64,000 bases of DNA from Thermofilaceae archaeon (GTDB taxonomy: Archaea > Thermoproteota > Thermoprotei > Thermofilales > Thermofilaceae): NCBI GenBank assembly GCA_038731975.1, contig JAVYQJ010000004.1, positions 61,592 to 125,591 on the forward strand, in the 5' to 3' direction. Both the position numbers and the translations under genes were made by a program. Position 1 is the first letter of the stretch. Every line of letters starts with the position of its first letter. A model generated the notes under the pieces. That model saw nothing but the letters and a program-made list of their open reading frames with translations. It was not told the origin of the DNA and did not search any database. Shown piece by piece: positions 8,390 through 16,921 of the stretch.

Positions 8390-9213
8390 ACAACCACTCT
8401 GACCGCCTCCTCTAAGACCGCGATCGCCGCTTCTAGGTAGCGCTCAAGCAGCTCGCGCTGAAGCAGCGAAGGGTTGAGCAGTCTAGAGAGCTCCCTCTCC
8501 GCAGCCTCCAGTAGCCCACCTCCAGCCTTCAAGTGCGCTGTTAGCTCGATTAGGTCGTGGGGGCGCTCCAGGTAGGTGCCGAACTCTTCCTTAAGATAGC
8601 TTTCGTCAAGCTGGGCGCCGTAGTGTTTCACAAGCCAGTACACGTCAAAGATGTCCCTCCACCTGACGAAGCCTCTACGCCAAGCCCCAGCGAGTGAGCA
8701 GACCTTGTCTGCCAGAATGCAACCCGCTTTCTTCACTCTGATCCCGACGGCTGTTTGAACCGGGTACTCGACCGTTAGCGCCCGAACTTCGAAGAAGGGG
8801 GTATGATAACTCCTGCTGAGCACCTCCACTTTAACCCTGATCCTCCTTCCCACGAGCCCCTCAGCCCCGAAGGTAAGAAAGTACCTGTGAAAGCCCCCTG
8901 CCTCGTCAAGGCGTTGACTCGAGACTGAGACACCGATACCATCGGGCGCTAGGACTCGCGACAGCACCCTTCCCAGTCTTCCGGCGTGCGAGAGGGAGTC
9001 GTTGATGGGACCCGACAGGGTGAAATCCAGATCGAGCGAAAACCTGGGCGACCCGTAAAACAGCCTGAGGGCGGCCCCACCCTGCAGCGTGTAGCGCTCG
9101 TAAAGCCCGAGCTGAGCGAGCGCATAGATCACGAGCTTATGAAGCAGCTCTCTAAGTACCCTGGTCGGCTCCACACCCTTCGCCGCCTCGCGCTCAACGA
9201 TTGATCTCAGCAT
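8386..9213 (-). CDS. AbiEii/AbiGii-family nucleotidyltransferase toxin
   Basis: About 275 residues. Near residue 43 the nucleotidyltransferase core reads LQGGAALRLFYGSPRFSLDLDF, the GG...SxDxD motif of AbiEii/DUF1814 proteins. Further motifs are a middle Lys segment VKKAGCILADKVCSLAGAWRR and RWRDIFDVYWLV. AbiEii toxins transfer nucleotides to RNA, in some cases tRNA, and block growth during phage infection. ATG at 9213 is chosen over an upstream TTG because a TATA-like TTATACTT sits about 26 nt before it. The downstream gene encodes the cognate AbiEi-like protein. Confidence 0.85.
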   Translation of the reverse strand: MLRSIVEREAAKGVEPTRVLRELLHKLVIYALAQLGLYERYTLQGGAALRLFYGSPRFSLDLDFTLSGPINDSLSHAGRLGRVLSRVLAPDGIGVSVSSQRLDEAGGFHRYFLTFGAEGLVGRRIRVKVEVLSRSYHTPFFEVRALTVEYPVQTAVGIRVKKAGCILADKVCSLAGAWRRGFVRWRDIFDVYWLVKHYGAQLDESYLKEEFGTYLERPHDLIELTAHLKAGGGLLEAAERELSRLLNPSLLQRELLERYLEAAIAVLEEAVRVVV

Positions 9214-9295
9214 TGTCGTACACTCGTTCCAGAAGTATAACAATTTTGCTATACTCCGAGAACAATGCGCGGTGCTGTGAGTATAGCAGGCAGCG

Positions 9296-10219
9296 CTAAC
9301 GTCCCCTCTCCCGAGTGGTTAAGCGTACCTCTGCGTCGAGAACTCTGTGCAGCAGCTCCAGCTTATCGATGAGGTACCTCTCCCCCCTTTGATCCTCAAG
9401 GACAAGCTCACCGGCCCAGTAGTCGATCAGCCTCAACTCTGCGCCCACCAGATCCTCTATGCTGCGCGCTTCCGCTCCAGCGAAGATTTCAAGCCCAAAC
9501 CTCGGCAGGATCGTCACAGCCTGAAACTCACCCTCGAGCCCCAACTCGAGCAACAGCGAAGCTAGCCTGCGCGCTAGAACCTCAAACCTCGACGCTGAGA
9601 GAGCCTTAACGGCCCGCTCAACCCTCTCCACCAACCTGATTCCCGCCCCCTCCGTTGCTGCCGGCCTACGGCCCAGCTCCCTTTCCAGGCACCTCATCTC
9701 CTCCAGCGAGCCTGTCGCGAGGAGTGCGGCAGCGACGTGAGGCTGCTCAGCGATCCTCCATGCAATCCTCCAGGACTGCGTCAATCCGATTTTCAGCTTG
9801 GACCCTCCGTAATCGAGAGCGTACACTGCGAACTTCTCCGCGAGAGACCCAGCTACCCTACTGCAGGCCTCGTCGTCACCCTGAGCGCACCTCTCGTAGA
9901 GCGCCTTCCAGCTCTCCGCGTGCTCCCTGCAGTAGCCGTCCCGCGTCACCGCCGGCTTCACGCAGTAGAATGGTTCGCCCTCCACGTCTTCGTGAAAGCG
10001 GCAGAGCCGGCCGCCCAACCTCTCCAACCTGACGACAGGCTCCCACACCGCTGTCGCCAGCCGGCTTGGTGGCTGCTGTATGAGAAGACCCAGCTTCGAC
10101 AACCGCTGGACGCTCAATCGCACCACCACTCTGCTCTCGCCGAAGAGCCCCCCGCTCGAGGAACCTTCGAACTCCCCCACCCCCTCAAGTTCAAAAACTA
10201 CAGCTCTGGCAACCGGCAT
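9296..10219 (-). CDS. DUF2797-like protein
   Basis: 307 residues. There is a Cys/His cluster in the N-terminal third (CRFHEDVEGEPFYCVKPAVTRDGYCREH), which may bind zinc. It is followed by AVYALDYGGSKLKIGLTQSWRIAWRIAEQPHV, which matches the DUF2797 pattern of a KxG motif and RI.EQ. The second half is helical and poorly conserved. Function unknown. It is divergent from the SLC13 transporter with a 90-nt gap. Confidence 0.6.
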   Translation of the reverse strand: MPVARAVVFELEGVGEFEGSSSGGLFGESRVVVRLSVQRLSKLGLLIQQPPSRLATAVWEPVVRLERLGGRLCRFHEDVEGEPFYCVKPAVTRDGYCREHAESWKALYERCAQGDDEACSRVAGSLAEKFAVYALDYGGSKLKIGLTQSWRIAWRIAEQPHVAAALLATGSLEEMRCLERELGRRPAATEGAGIRLVERVERAVKALSASRFEVLARRLASLLLELGLEGEFQAVTILPRFGLEIFAGAEARSIEDLVGAELRLIDYWAGELVLEDQRGERYLIDKLELLHRVLDAEVRLTTRERGR

Positions 10220-10308
10220 GGGCGTGGTAGGTGCGAAGCAACCAGTGATAGACCCATCGCTCAGCCCGGACGGATAGAGATTTTTAGTGTTCGGCAGGCC
10301 CCTCCCGC

Positions 10309-11790
10309 ATGGTTAAGAGGTGGATCAAGTGGCTGTTCGGGCCGGCGTTCTTCCTAGCCCTCGCGCTGGCGCCACCCCTCCCCCTCGTGGAGGAGGCCGC
10401 GCGCCTAACCGGCGTGTCGCTGAACAAAGCTCCGCAGATCGCCCTCGGGGGCCTCGTCTGGGTGGCCAGCTGGTGGATCACGGAGATTGTGCCTCTAGGC
10501 TTGACCGGCCTGCTCGCTGCGGCTCTCTTCAGCATCCTCGGGTTCGTGTCGTGGAGTAGCGCTCTCACCAGCTTCACCCACCCGATCATATGGATCTTCA
10601 TCGGTGGCTTCGTCTTAGCCAAGGCGTTCAGTAAGTGGGGTGTCGATAGGCGCGCAGCCGCAGCTGTCGCAAGGCTGTACAGGGGGAGGAGGCCTTCGCT
10701 GGCGGCCTTCTTCGCAGCCTGCCTACCCGCCTTCCTCCTGACCGTCACCGGATCGATCACGGCCTCAGCCAGCGTGGTCTACCCCATCGCGCTCTCCTAC
10801 CTCACCTCGATCAGAGCTTCGGACAGCTTCGTAGAAGCCACGATGCTCGCCCTCGGCGAAGCTGCGACAGCGGGTGCGATGTTCCTGCTCATCAGCACCC
10901 CTCCCAACCTGATAGCCAAGCAGGTGCTCGAGTCAGTTTTGCCCGGCTTCAAGCTGACCTTCTTCGACTGGTTCATCGTGGGGACTCCGCAGGCCTTCCT
11001 CGGGCTCTTCACCACGTGGCTGATCGTCTTCAAGCTGCTGAAGGTTGAGGAGAGGGAGGTGGCGGCACCCCACATTGCGATTGAGGCTCGAGCCAGCAGG
11101 GAGGAGAAGCTCGTGGTCGCGGTGTTCCTGGTTACGCTCGCGCTCTGGATGCTGCCCGGAGCTCTAGCCATCGCAGCGTCAGCCCTCCCCTCTCTTGAAC
11201 CGGTCTCGAAGACTGTGACAGTCTATCTACCGGAGGCTGCCCCCGCGGTACTTGCAATCCTAGCACTGGGCCTCATCCGCACAGAGAAAGGCCCACTGCT
11301 AACCTTCAAGGAGATCGCCGAGGGTGTTGACTGGAACGTCGTCTTCATGTTCGGGGGCGGCCTCGCGATGGGTCTGGCCCTAGACGCGAGCGGCTTCTCG
11401 CGCTGGATCGCCCTCGCGATCTCCAGCCTCGGCGCCCTCGACGCCTTCAGCCTATCAGTGATCGGAGCCCTCCTCGGCTTCCTCATCACGTTCCCAGCCT
11501 CCAACACCGCTGCCGCGATGATCTCAGTACCTCTCGTCGCATCGCTCGCCAAAGGCGCGGGGATCAACCCCGTGGGGCCGATCCTCTCGACTGCGCTAGC
11601 CTGCTCCATCTCGAGCGCACTCCCTTCAACCACACCCCCCATGGCGATCATCTACGGGTCGGGAAAAGTGAGGGTGTCCAGCATGTTCAAAGTCGGAATC
11701 GTATCAGACCTATTGCGTTTAGCGCTTCTCATCGCAACCCAACCAGTTCTCGTGAACTACCTTTTGACCATCAAGGGCCTCAAGCCTTGA
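10309..11790 (+). CDS. SLC13/DASS-family anion permease
   Basis: 493 residues with about 11-12 hydrophobic membrane segments. Motifs of the divalent anion:Na+ symporter family are present: WWITEIVPLGLTGLLAA near the N-terminus, HPIIWIFIGGFVLAKAFSKWGVDRR, STPPNLIAKQVLE in the first half and FPASNTAAAMISVPLVASLA plus SSALPSTTPPMAIIYG in the second half, the two SNT-type substrate-binding repeats. Members carry dicarboxylates, tricarboxylates or sulfate; the substrate cannot be read from the sequence. A TATA-like GATTTTTAG lies about 26 nt before the ATG. Confidence 0.88.
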   Translation: MVKRWIKWLFGPAFFLALALAPPLPLVEEAARLTGVSLNKAPQIALGGLVWVASWWITEIVPLGLTGLLAAALFSILGFVSWSSALTSFTHPIIWIFIGGFVLAKAFSKWGVDRRAAAAVARLYRGRRPSLAAFFAACLPAFLLTVTGSITASASVVYPIALSYLTSIRASDSFVEATMLALGEAATAGAMFLLISTPPNLIAKQVLESVLPGFKLTFFDWFIVGTPQAFLGLFTTWLIVFKLLKVEEREVAAPHIAIEARASREEKLVVAVFLVTLALWMLPGALAIAASALPSLEPVSKTVTVYLPEAAPAVLAILALGLIRTEKGPLLTFKEIAEGVDWNVVFMFGGGLAMGLALDASGFSRWIALAISSLGALDAFSLSVIGALLGFLITFPASNTAAAMISVPLVASLAKGAGINPVGPILSTALACSISSALPSTTPPMAIIYGSGKVRVSSMFKVGIVSDLLRLALLIATQPVLVNYLLTIKGLKP

Positions 11791-11876
11791 GACTTACGTA
11801 ATACGCCCCCAGCCGACTAGCTGGGAATGGTTTCGGAACGGTGCTGTGCGCCTCCAAACCCTATTTGACTCACAAT

Positions 11877-12581
11877 TTACGCGAGCCTCCTACCGAAACC
11901 TGCAGGTGTAGCACCGTTATCGTAAACTTCCTCCACGTGGAAGATGTACGCGGGCCTTAGGGAGCGCCTTTCGGGCGGGGTGTAGTGGAAGGCGTCGTGG
12001 ACCAGGTTCACGAGACGCCAGTACTCGTCGCCCTCGTGGATGGACACTGTGCACCTTACTTCGTAGCTGATCGATGGGGGTTGGAGGAAAACTATGCAGG
12101 CCTTCCTGGACCGCTGCAAGATCGACCAAGTATGCCTTGAGGAGTGCGGTACCCTCAAAGCGAGCTCCAGGCTCGCCAGCTTCTCGAAATCCACCCTTTC
12201 CTCGGCTAGGCCGGGCTCAAGGTACACGAGCTCGAGGAGCAGCTTCAACCCCCGCTCCGCGTGCTCCCGGAGCACCTCCTGCCTGCTCATACCGCCTGAG
12301 ATAAGAGCCTCATCGCTGAGCCTGAGGTGCTCCTCAAGCCTCTCAACCGCTTCACCGAGGAACTCGCGCTTCAGCACGTAGCCCACGCCGACCACCTTGC
12401 CGTTCACCTCAACACTCCCATCTGGCAGGCTCGCAGCCGTACAGAGCACGGCGTTGTGCCTAGCAGCAAGCTCCCTGAAGATGGCGCCCTGATCTCCTGC
12501 GAAACCTCGGAAAACCTTCAGGAGAAGCTCGCGGCGGGCGTAATAGTTCCATTCAAGAAACTCCTTCGGGAGACGAGCCAT
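11877..12581 (-). CDS. Conserved-looking hypothetical protein, possibly split-barrel fold
   Basis: 234 residues from the ATG at 12581, which sits about 25 nt after a TATA-like TTAAATAG; an upstream start at 12620 is less likely. I do not recognise the family. The N-terminal part is helical; the C-terminal 90 residues (SRHTWSILQRSRKACIVFL, then YEVRCTVSIHEGDEYWRLVNLVHDAFHYTPP and ends YDNGATPAGFGRRLA) alternate beta strands in a way that recalls flavin-binding split barrels such as DUF447, but the match is weak. No signal peptide or membrane segment. It stands alone between the SLC13 gene and the HEPN/MNT pair. Confidence 0.65.
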   Translation of the reverse strand: MARLPKEFLEWNYYARRELLLKVFRGFAGDQGAIFRELAARHNAVLCTAASLPDGSVEVNGKVVGVGYVLKREFLGEAVERLEEHLRLSDEALISGGMSRQEVLREHAERGLKLLLELVYLEPGLAEERVDFEKLASLELALRVPHSSRHTWSILQRSRKACIVFLQPPSISYEVRCTVSIHEGDEYWRLVNLVHDAFHYTPPERRSLRPAYIFHVEEVYDNGATPAGFGRRLA

Positions 12582-12827
12582 GCGGGCGAGTACCCCGATG
12601 CTATTTAACTCTTCCCGCACCGCTCAAGCATAGAAATATCCTCAGCGACTTTCAACATAGGATTTTGACGTTAAATAACCATGCAATAATTTTATGCTTA
12701 TACTCTGAAAGCCTAAGCTGCAATCATCTCCATGGCTTAATTGTAACTATCGGATGCCTCTTAGGTTCAGCAGAACCCGAGCTAATGGTTTATCGACGGT
12801 GCACAGGTGCAGCGTAAGCGAAAATGG

Positions 12828-13202
12828 CTATTGAGGTACTATTACTGAGGTTTCAGTCTTCCTTAACCCTCTTTTCACGAGTTCACGGTAGACTTCAACA
12901 AGCCTGCTGAACCTTTCGCTCGCGTAGAGGACCACGCCCTCTGAGAGAGCATCAACTATGATTGGATTCCCCTTCTTCAGCATCTCGATAGCCTCCTCCA
13001 GCGTGTACGGGTGAGGCTCTATGTTTAGGGTTAGATCCTTCGTTATTTCGAATATCCTTCCTATCCTGTCGAGGTACTTCTCCTCGAAATCGGCTAAAAC
13101 TAGGATATCGTAGTCGCTCCACGGCTTGTAATCCCCCCGCGCCCTAGACCCAAACAGCACTATCGCATCCACTCTCAAAACACTCGTAATCTTCTCAACC
13201 AT
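12828..13202 (-). CDS. MNT-type nucleotidyltransferase (antitoxin of HEPN/MNT pair)
   Basis: 124 residues. The minimal nucleotidyltransferase signature VDAIVLFGSRARGDYKPWSDYDILVLADF is at residues 10-38, with the GS motif and two catalytic Asp of the DxD triad. Such proteins pair with HEPN partners; in characterised pairs the MNT protein neutralises the HEPN ribonuclease by adenylylating it. The HEPN gene lies 13 nt upstream on the same strand, so the two form one operon. Confidence 0.88.
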   Translation of the reverse strand: MVEKITSVLRVDAIVLFGSRARGDYKPWSDYDILVLADFEEKYLDRIGRIFEITKDLTLNIEPHPYTLEEAIEMLKKGNPIIVDALSEGVVLYASERFSRLVEVYRELVKRGLRKTETSVIVPQ

Positions 13203-13215
13203 TCTACGAAGCTGT

Positions 13216-13626
13216 TCACGCTCCGAGCACTTCTCTGACGTAGCGGATCACCTCCCTAGCCGCGCTGAGCGCTCTTTTTGACGTTTCTTCATCGTAAGCT
13301 TCGTGAGGAGTCCCCGATGGGTGCGCGTTGGGGTATCTTGAGGGGATGTAGTGCCTATCCAGCTCCCTAGCGTAAATCATCAAGTCCTCCGGAGGACTTA
13401 CGCCGAGCTTGCTGAAATACCTCGCTAACAACTCTCTGACGCTGTGACCCCAAGGAGCTTCGTTAACGTGGTAGAGCAGCGCTTTACAGGCTTTCTCAGC
13501 AGCTTGGTGGGAGTAGAATGCTGAGGCATTATACCTCTTCTCCCTGTGTAACATCTCAGCAGTCTCAAGATCCCATAACGCTTCGCTCAACCATCTTAAG
13601 GCTTCACTTCTCACAGTAGCCACCAA
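13216..13626 (-). CDS. HEPN-domain protein (toxin of HEPN/MNT pair)
   Basis: 136 residues, all helical. The pattern ALRWLSEALWDLETAEMLHREKRYNASAFYSHQAAEKACKALL (given here only as a landmark from residue 10 on) is typical of PF05168 HEPN proteins. The later YARELDRHYIPSRYPN matches the family's conserved RYP region. The canonical RxxxxxH ribonuclease motif is not obvious at its usual C-terminal place, so RNase activity is uncertain. A TATA-like TTTAAGTAG-type element lies just upstream in the minus reading (TACTTAAATAG at 13643-13653). Confidence 0.85.
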   Translation of the reverse strand: MVATVRSEALRWLSEALWDLETAEMLHREKRYNASAFYSHQAAEKACKALLYHVNEAPWGHSVRELLARYFSKLGVSPPEDLMIYARELDRHYIPSRYPNAHPSGTPHEAYDEETSKRALSAAREVIRYVREVLGA

Positions 13627-14114
13627 GAGAACAGCCGCCGACTACTTAAATAGTGCGAGCGCGATGCAGCACGAAGGCAGTGAAGATGGCTTAGGCAGCA
13701 TTAACGTCTCCAAGCACTCTGTGAATCAACCTGCCCACGGACACCGACGTCTCAGGTTTCTTGGTGAGAACTGAGTTCACCTTATACTCCTGTAGAAAGT
13801 GCTCGCTGGTGGTAGGTGTGGACACTCCCTCCTCCTCCCTCTAAAAGGGCACCACGTCTCCGCTCGCTCACAGTACCACCTCGTCACGAAATTACTGGCG
13901 AACTGCGTGGAGTACACGACGACCCTCCGCGCGAAGGGGCACCGCTTACCCACAGATCTTCACTCTACACTGCCCGACTTCCTAAATTAACAATCGATTA
14001 AATTGGGGAAGCTGTACCTACGTGCAGCCACGTTCGCGTTCAGGCCGGCGCTCGACGAGTTCACGAAGTTACCCTTCAAAACCGGCTAAACGCCTATCAT
14101 GCTGCTTGGAATGT
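13627..14114. other. Poorly coding stretch with short gene remnants
   Basis: Nearly 490 nt without an intact gene. Two short pieces read like protein: on the minus strand 13691-13825 (44 codons, containing EHFLQEYKVNSVLTKK and RLIHRVLGDVN before a TAA), and on the plus strand about 13998-14090 (GKLYLRAATFAFRPALDEF). Neither can be assigned. The region looks like decayed accessory DNA. Confidence 0.4.
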
Positions 14115-14495
14115 TCAAAGCTTGGGTGGGTGTGTAAGGTTTCCAGTGGCCTTGAGCGCCCAAACGCCGTTCTCCTCAGCCTCCTTCACAGCGTCGCTAG
14201 TGGCAAGCGACGTGTAGATGACAAGCACTCTCCTAGGACGAAGCAGATTCGGGTAGAGCACCTCGAGATCCTTCACTTTCCGAACCAGCTCCTCCACACC
14301 CTCCTTACCCAAGCGGACTGTCGCTTCGCCGATCACGCAGACGTCGTTCGACGCACCGTAGAGATTGATCTCGAAGCCGGGTAGCTCGAGCCTCGTAAGC
14401 TCCACAATTACGCCCATCCCCCTCAACCTAAAGCCCAGCACCTCCCTCGCCTCCTCCTCAATGTCGAGAGTCAACTTGTCAAGCGTGCGCCCCAC
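14115..14495 (-). CDS. PD-(D/E)XK-like protein fragment (DUF3782-type), N-terminally truncated
   Basis: 126 residues from a GTG start; the same frame is open upstream only to a TAG near 14605. The sequence GFEINLYGASNDVCVIGEATVRLG around residues 54-77 has the layout of the nuclease core in DUF3782-type proteins, and the following helix and VLVIYTSLATSDAVKEAEENGVWAL complete the fold. Full-length relatives carry a long N-terminal coiled coil which is nearly absent here, so this is probably a truncated copy. The usual Lys after GEA is Thr, which argues against nuclease activity. A related protein lies at 28457-29173. Confidence 0.55.
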   Translation of the reverse strand: MGRTLDKLTLDIEEEAREVLGFRLRGMGVIVELTRLELPGFEINLYGASNDVCVIGEATVRLGKEGVEELVRKVKDLEVLYPNLLRPRRVLVIYTSLATSDAVKEAEENGVWALKATGNLTHPPKL

Positions 14496-14589
14496 CCTCG
14501 TGAGGCGCTCATCGATCCTAACCGAGTACTCCCACGTCCTAGCCTGCTCTCTGGCCAGCCGATACCGCAGAGAAATGGAGGGTTGGTAC

Positions 14590-14617
14590 TTGCAGTTTAG
14601 CGGCGCCTAAACTGCAA
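14590..14617. repeat. Perfect inverted repeat, 11-bp arms
   Basis: TTGCAGTTTAG (14590-14600) and CTAAACTGCAA (14607-14617) are exact reverse complements with a 6-nt spacer. It sits immediately upstream of the truncated DUF3782-like reading frame, where a promoter, operator or element end would be. No second copy was noticed in the window. Confidence 0.8.
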
Positions 14618-15182
14618 AACGGATCTCCGAAGAGGAGCGATGAGCCAGAAGGCTTTCGTCAGCCAAAGGGCCAATTTTGAGAACCCACGAGAGTTTGGTC
14701 AGCCTTTCCGCTCCAGAGTAGGCTTCCTCGAGATGTAACGAGTCGTAGGTAACGTTGGCAAACTCTGCGATATCTCGAGGAATGCTTGAGTGAGAGCTGG
14801 AAGGTCTGGGATGTTTCCAATGGCGATTAAGGGGAAACGTGGATCTGACTGTTAGTAGCGGTCGACCTTTCACAGTTCTGCTTTTCGCTGTTCAGAAGCT
14901 TGGGCGTCAAGCCGGAGAGGAAAGAGAAGCTGAGATCCACAGACGGCAGAGTGATGGAAAGTGGTGGGCATCGAGGTTGTTTCCGCTCATGTCCGCTCCC
15001 GCGGTGTTCGGGAGTGTGGTTACGCGGTTTTCATGGACTGAATCATAGTGTTCGACGCATACGGCTTCAAGGAGCAGCTGAAATACCCCCAAAGCGGGTT
15101 AAACCACTGAATGCGACTGGTGCTATGCCCGCCTAAATCATGATTGGAACCATTCCCTAGCCGCTACGTGGAGAGGCGCCTT
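14618..15182. other. Poorly coding stretch, probably decayed accessory DNA
   Basis: About 565 nt. Only short open frames exist on both strands, with base composition more balanced than in the real genes. A short plus-strand phrase VFDAYGFKEQLKYPQ near 15050-15095 looks protein-like but cannot be placed. No RNA gene or repeat array was seen. Confidence 0.4.
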
Positions 15183-15269
15183 TCACGGTTTACATTCACG
15201 CAGGATTTCTTCGCTCGACGATAGTTCCGGCCTCTTCCTCAGTATACCTGTCACAGTACTGATGTTCTC

Positions 15270-15632
15270 CTAGATTTTCCTCCTCAGCTTTACATCATCC
15301 GTCACCAGCACGGCATCATTCTCAGCGGTTGCGACCAAGTAGGAAGCGTCGTAGAACGTCACCCGGAGCTTGCACGCCAGCTCGAGGGCCTGGTCGACAC
15401 CTTTGAGATCAACTGTTTTCATCGCCTCTAAAATCCTACCCATCAGAAGCATTACCTCAAGCGCCTCCTCGACGCTTATCCTCCCCTGCAGTACTGCTTC
15501 TTTCCACAGCGCGTTCCCGACCTCGTACTTCGTGAGGCATAGGATCAGGGAATCCTTGAGCAAACCGTAGGCGTCCTGCTTGCGGAGCCTTATGACGTTC
15601 ATTAGGGCTGAGGCATCGTAGGGCAGCTTCAT
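15270..15632 (-). CDS. vapC: PIN-domain ribonuclease toxin VapC, possibly shortened
   Basis: 120 residues. The PIN core is visible: PYDASALMNVI at residues 4-14 (first Asp), the conserved Glu in CLTKYEVGNALWKE, and VTFYDASYLVATAENDAVLVTDD with the remaining acidic residues. VapC toxins are Mg-dependent RNases. The gene overlaps the upstream vapB by 4 nt. After the TAG at 15270-15272 the same frame stays open for 28 codons, ending ELSSSEEILRECKP, which resembles a normal VapC tail (SSEEFL-type), so the stop may be a recent nonsense change. Confidence 0.82.
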   Translation of the reverse strand: MKLPYDASALMNVIRLRKQDAYGLLKDSLILCLTKYEVGNALWKEAVLQGRISVEEALEVMLLMGRILEAMKTVDLKGVDQALELACKLRVTFYDASYLVATAENDAVLVTDDVKLRRKI

Positions 15633-15856
15633 CTCTCCTCCCGGCTCTCCCTTACCAGGGCTGCAAGCTCCTCTGGCGGTATCTTCTCCAGAAACCCCCC
15701 GACCCTCCCGAGAGCTTTCCTAACCTCCTCTTCCTCCGCCCTCTCAACCTCTTCCTCGAGAGCCCTCCTGATGAGCCTGCTAACTGGTATGCCGTACTTC
15801 CTCAACTTCTCGCGTAACTCCCTATCTATCTTGGCGGATAAAGTTACGTGCGTCAT
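15629..15856 (-). CDS. vapB: VapB-type antitoxin
   Basis: 75 residues from the ATG at 15856, where the protein reads MTHVTLSAKIDRELREKLRKYG, a ribbon-helix-helix DNA-binding N-terminus. The C-terminal half (GGFLEKIPPEELAALVRESREER) is the charged toxin-binding tail. A start 12 codons earlier is possible but adds an unconserved leader. It precedes and overlaps vapC, the standard order. Confidence 0.8.
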   Translation of the reverse strand: MTHVTLSAKIDRELREKLRKYGIPVSRLIRRALEEEVERAEEEEVRKALGRVGGFLEKIPPEELAALVRESREER

Positions 15857-15892
15857 GGTAACGCCTTTGGGAATACTGGGATAATGTAGCAT

Positions 15893-16504
15893 TTAATCGT
15901 GACGAAGAAACGTGTTGAAGCTCAAGCTTGCCAGGAGGCCGTCGCGTACAGCCCTTATCCAGAGAGCTTCCCTGTGGTAAACTTTTGTTTGCCTCAGTCG
16001 AGCGGGAAGAGCAAAGCTCGATTTGGCTCCCCCTAAAGGTTAAGCGGTGCTGGAGATGAAGCGTCTCTTGCCCGCTGACTCACTCTCAACTCCCGATTTG
16101 GGGCTCAACTTGACCTTAAGGCTTGGCAACCAGGTAAGCGATTCGCCCAGAGCCGTCGGGGCCAAAGTGGACGAAGTACAGGGGGGCACGGTTATCGTTA
16201 TGCTGATCTCAGACGTAACCTGCAGCCCATTCTTTTCTTCAGCTCCGCGATGGCACGACACGCCTCTCCCGTCACAGCGAATATTCCCTCCGCCACAAAA
16301 GCATTCGGCGCTGCATAACTCGGCGTATCTTACCGTAGCATAGCCTCTCGGAGCGCGCTTTCGTTCGGTAAACACTCATCTCAAGGAGTTCGAGGAGGTC
16401 CTAGGGAGGCCCGCGGCCCCGGTTTTCTGAATTTTCCCTTCCCCGCCAGGGTCAGGAGCTACTGGCAGAGAGCAAACCCCCTCTTGGGCACCGGCCTCTC
16501 CGCC
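15893..16504. other. Intergenic, about 610 nt, no gene assigned
   Basis: Two antiparallel open frames overlap at 16040-16375. The plus one contains LGLNLTLRLGNQVSDSPRAV and GGTVIVMLISDV, which look vaguely like coding remnants, but neither has a family match or a promoter I trust. Otherwise I see nothing. Confidence 0.4.
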
Positions 16505-16921
16505 TTAACGGTGTCCAGCCTCGAGTATGACGGCGCCTTGGAGCGCGTCCAGGACTGTCTTGAACTTATTCAGCAGCTCCCTTCCGACTAGGCTCCTCCT
16601 GGCGAAGATCGTCGTGTAAATGTCGCAGGGGATGCGCAATCCTCCGAGCTCCACAACCCCCCTTGAAACTCTCAGCTCGACGCGGTAGCCGCCCGCCACT
16701 AGGCCTGAGGCCTTCTCCGCTCTCTCGTAGAGCTGCAAGCCGAGCTCGAAGTACTTCTCGAAGGCCAGGAGGAGCGTACCTGAGAAGCCCGTGTCCACCT
16801 TAGCCTCTACTTCGACCCGCCTCCGGCCGGTGGGCGTGTAGACCACGAGGGGGATTACCGGCGCGGGAGGGCTCTCAGCGCTGCTGTAGTAGCCCCTAGC
16901 TACAATTCCACCAGGCTCCAA
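16505..16921 (-). CDS. Retropepsin-like (clan AA) aspartic protease homologue
   Basis: 138 residues. The segment VEAKVDTGFSGTLLLAFEKYFELGL contains the catalytic DTG of single-domain aspartic proteases (about residue 43), and the C-terminal RRSLVGRELLNKFKTVLD matches the conserved LGxxxL segment. Such proteins act as homodimers. It starts inside the last 22 nt of the upstream ribbon-helix-helix gene, so the pair is translationally coupled. Its substrate is unknown; cleavage of the partner is an attractive inference only. Confidence 0.75.
   Translation of the reverse strand: MEPGGIVARGYYSSAESPPAPVIPLVVYTPTGRRRVEVEAKVDTGFSGTLLLAFEKYFELGLQLYERAEKASGLVAGGYRVELRVSRGVVELGGLRIPCDIYTTIFARRSLVGRELLNKFKTVLDALQGAVILEAGHR

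Noticed and set aside
16040..16375. Overlapping open frames on both strands
   Set aside because: Neither has a family match or convincing promoter; without a search I cannot choose, so the region is only described as unassigned.
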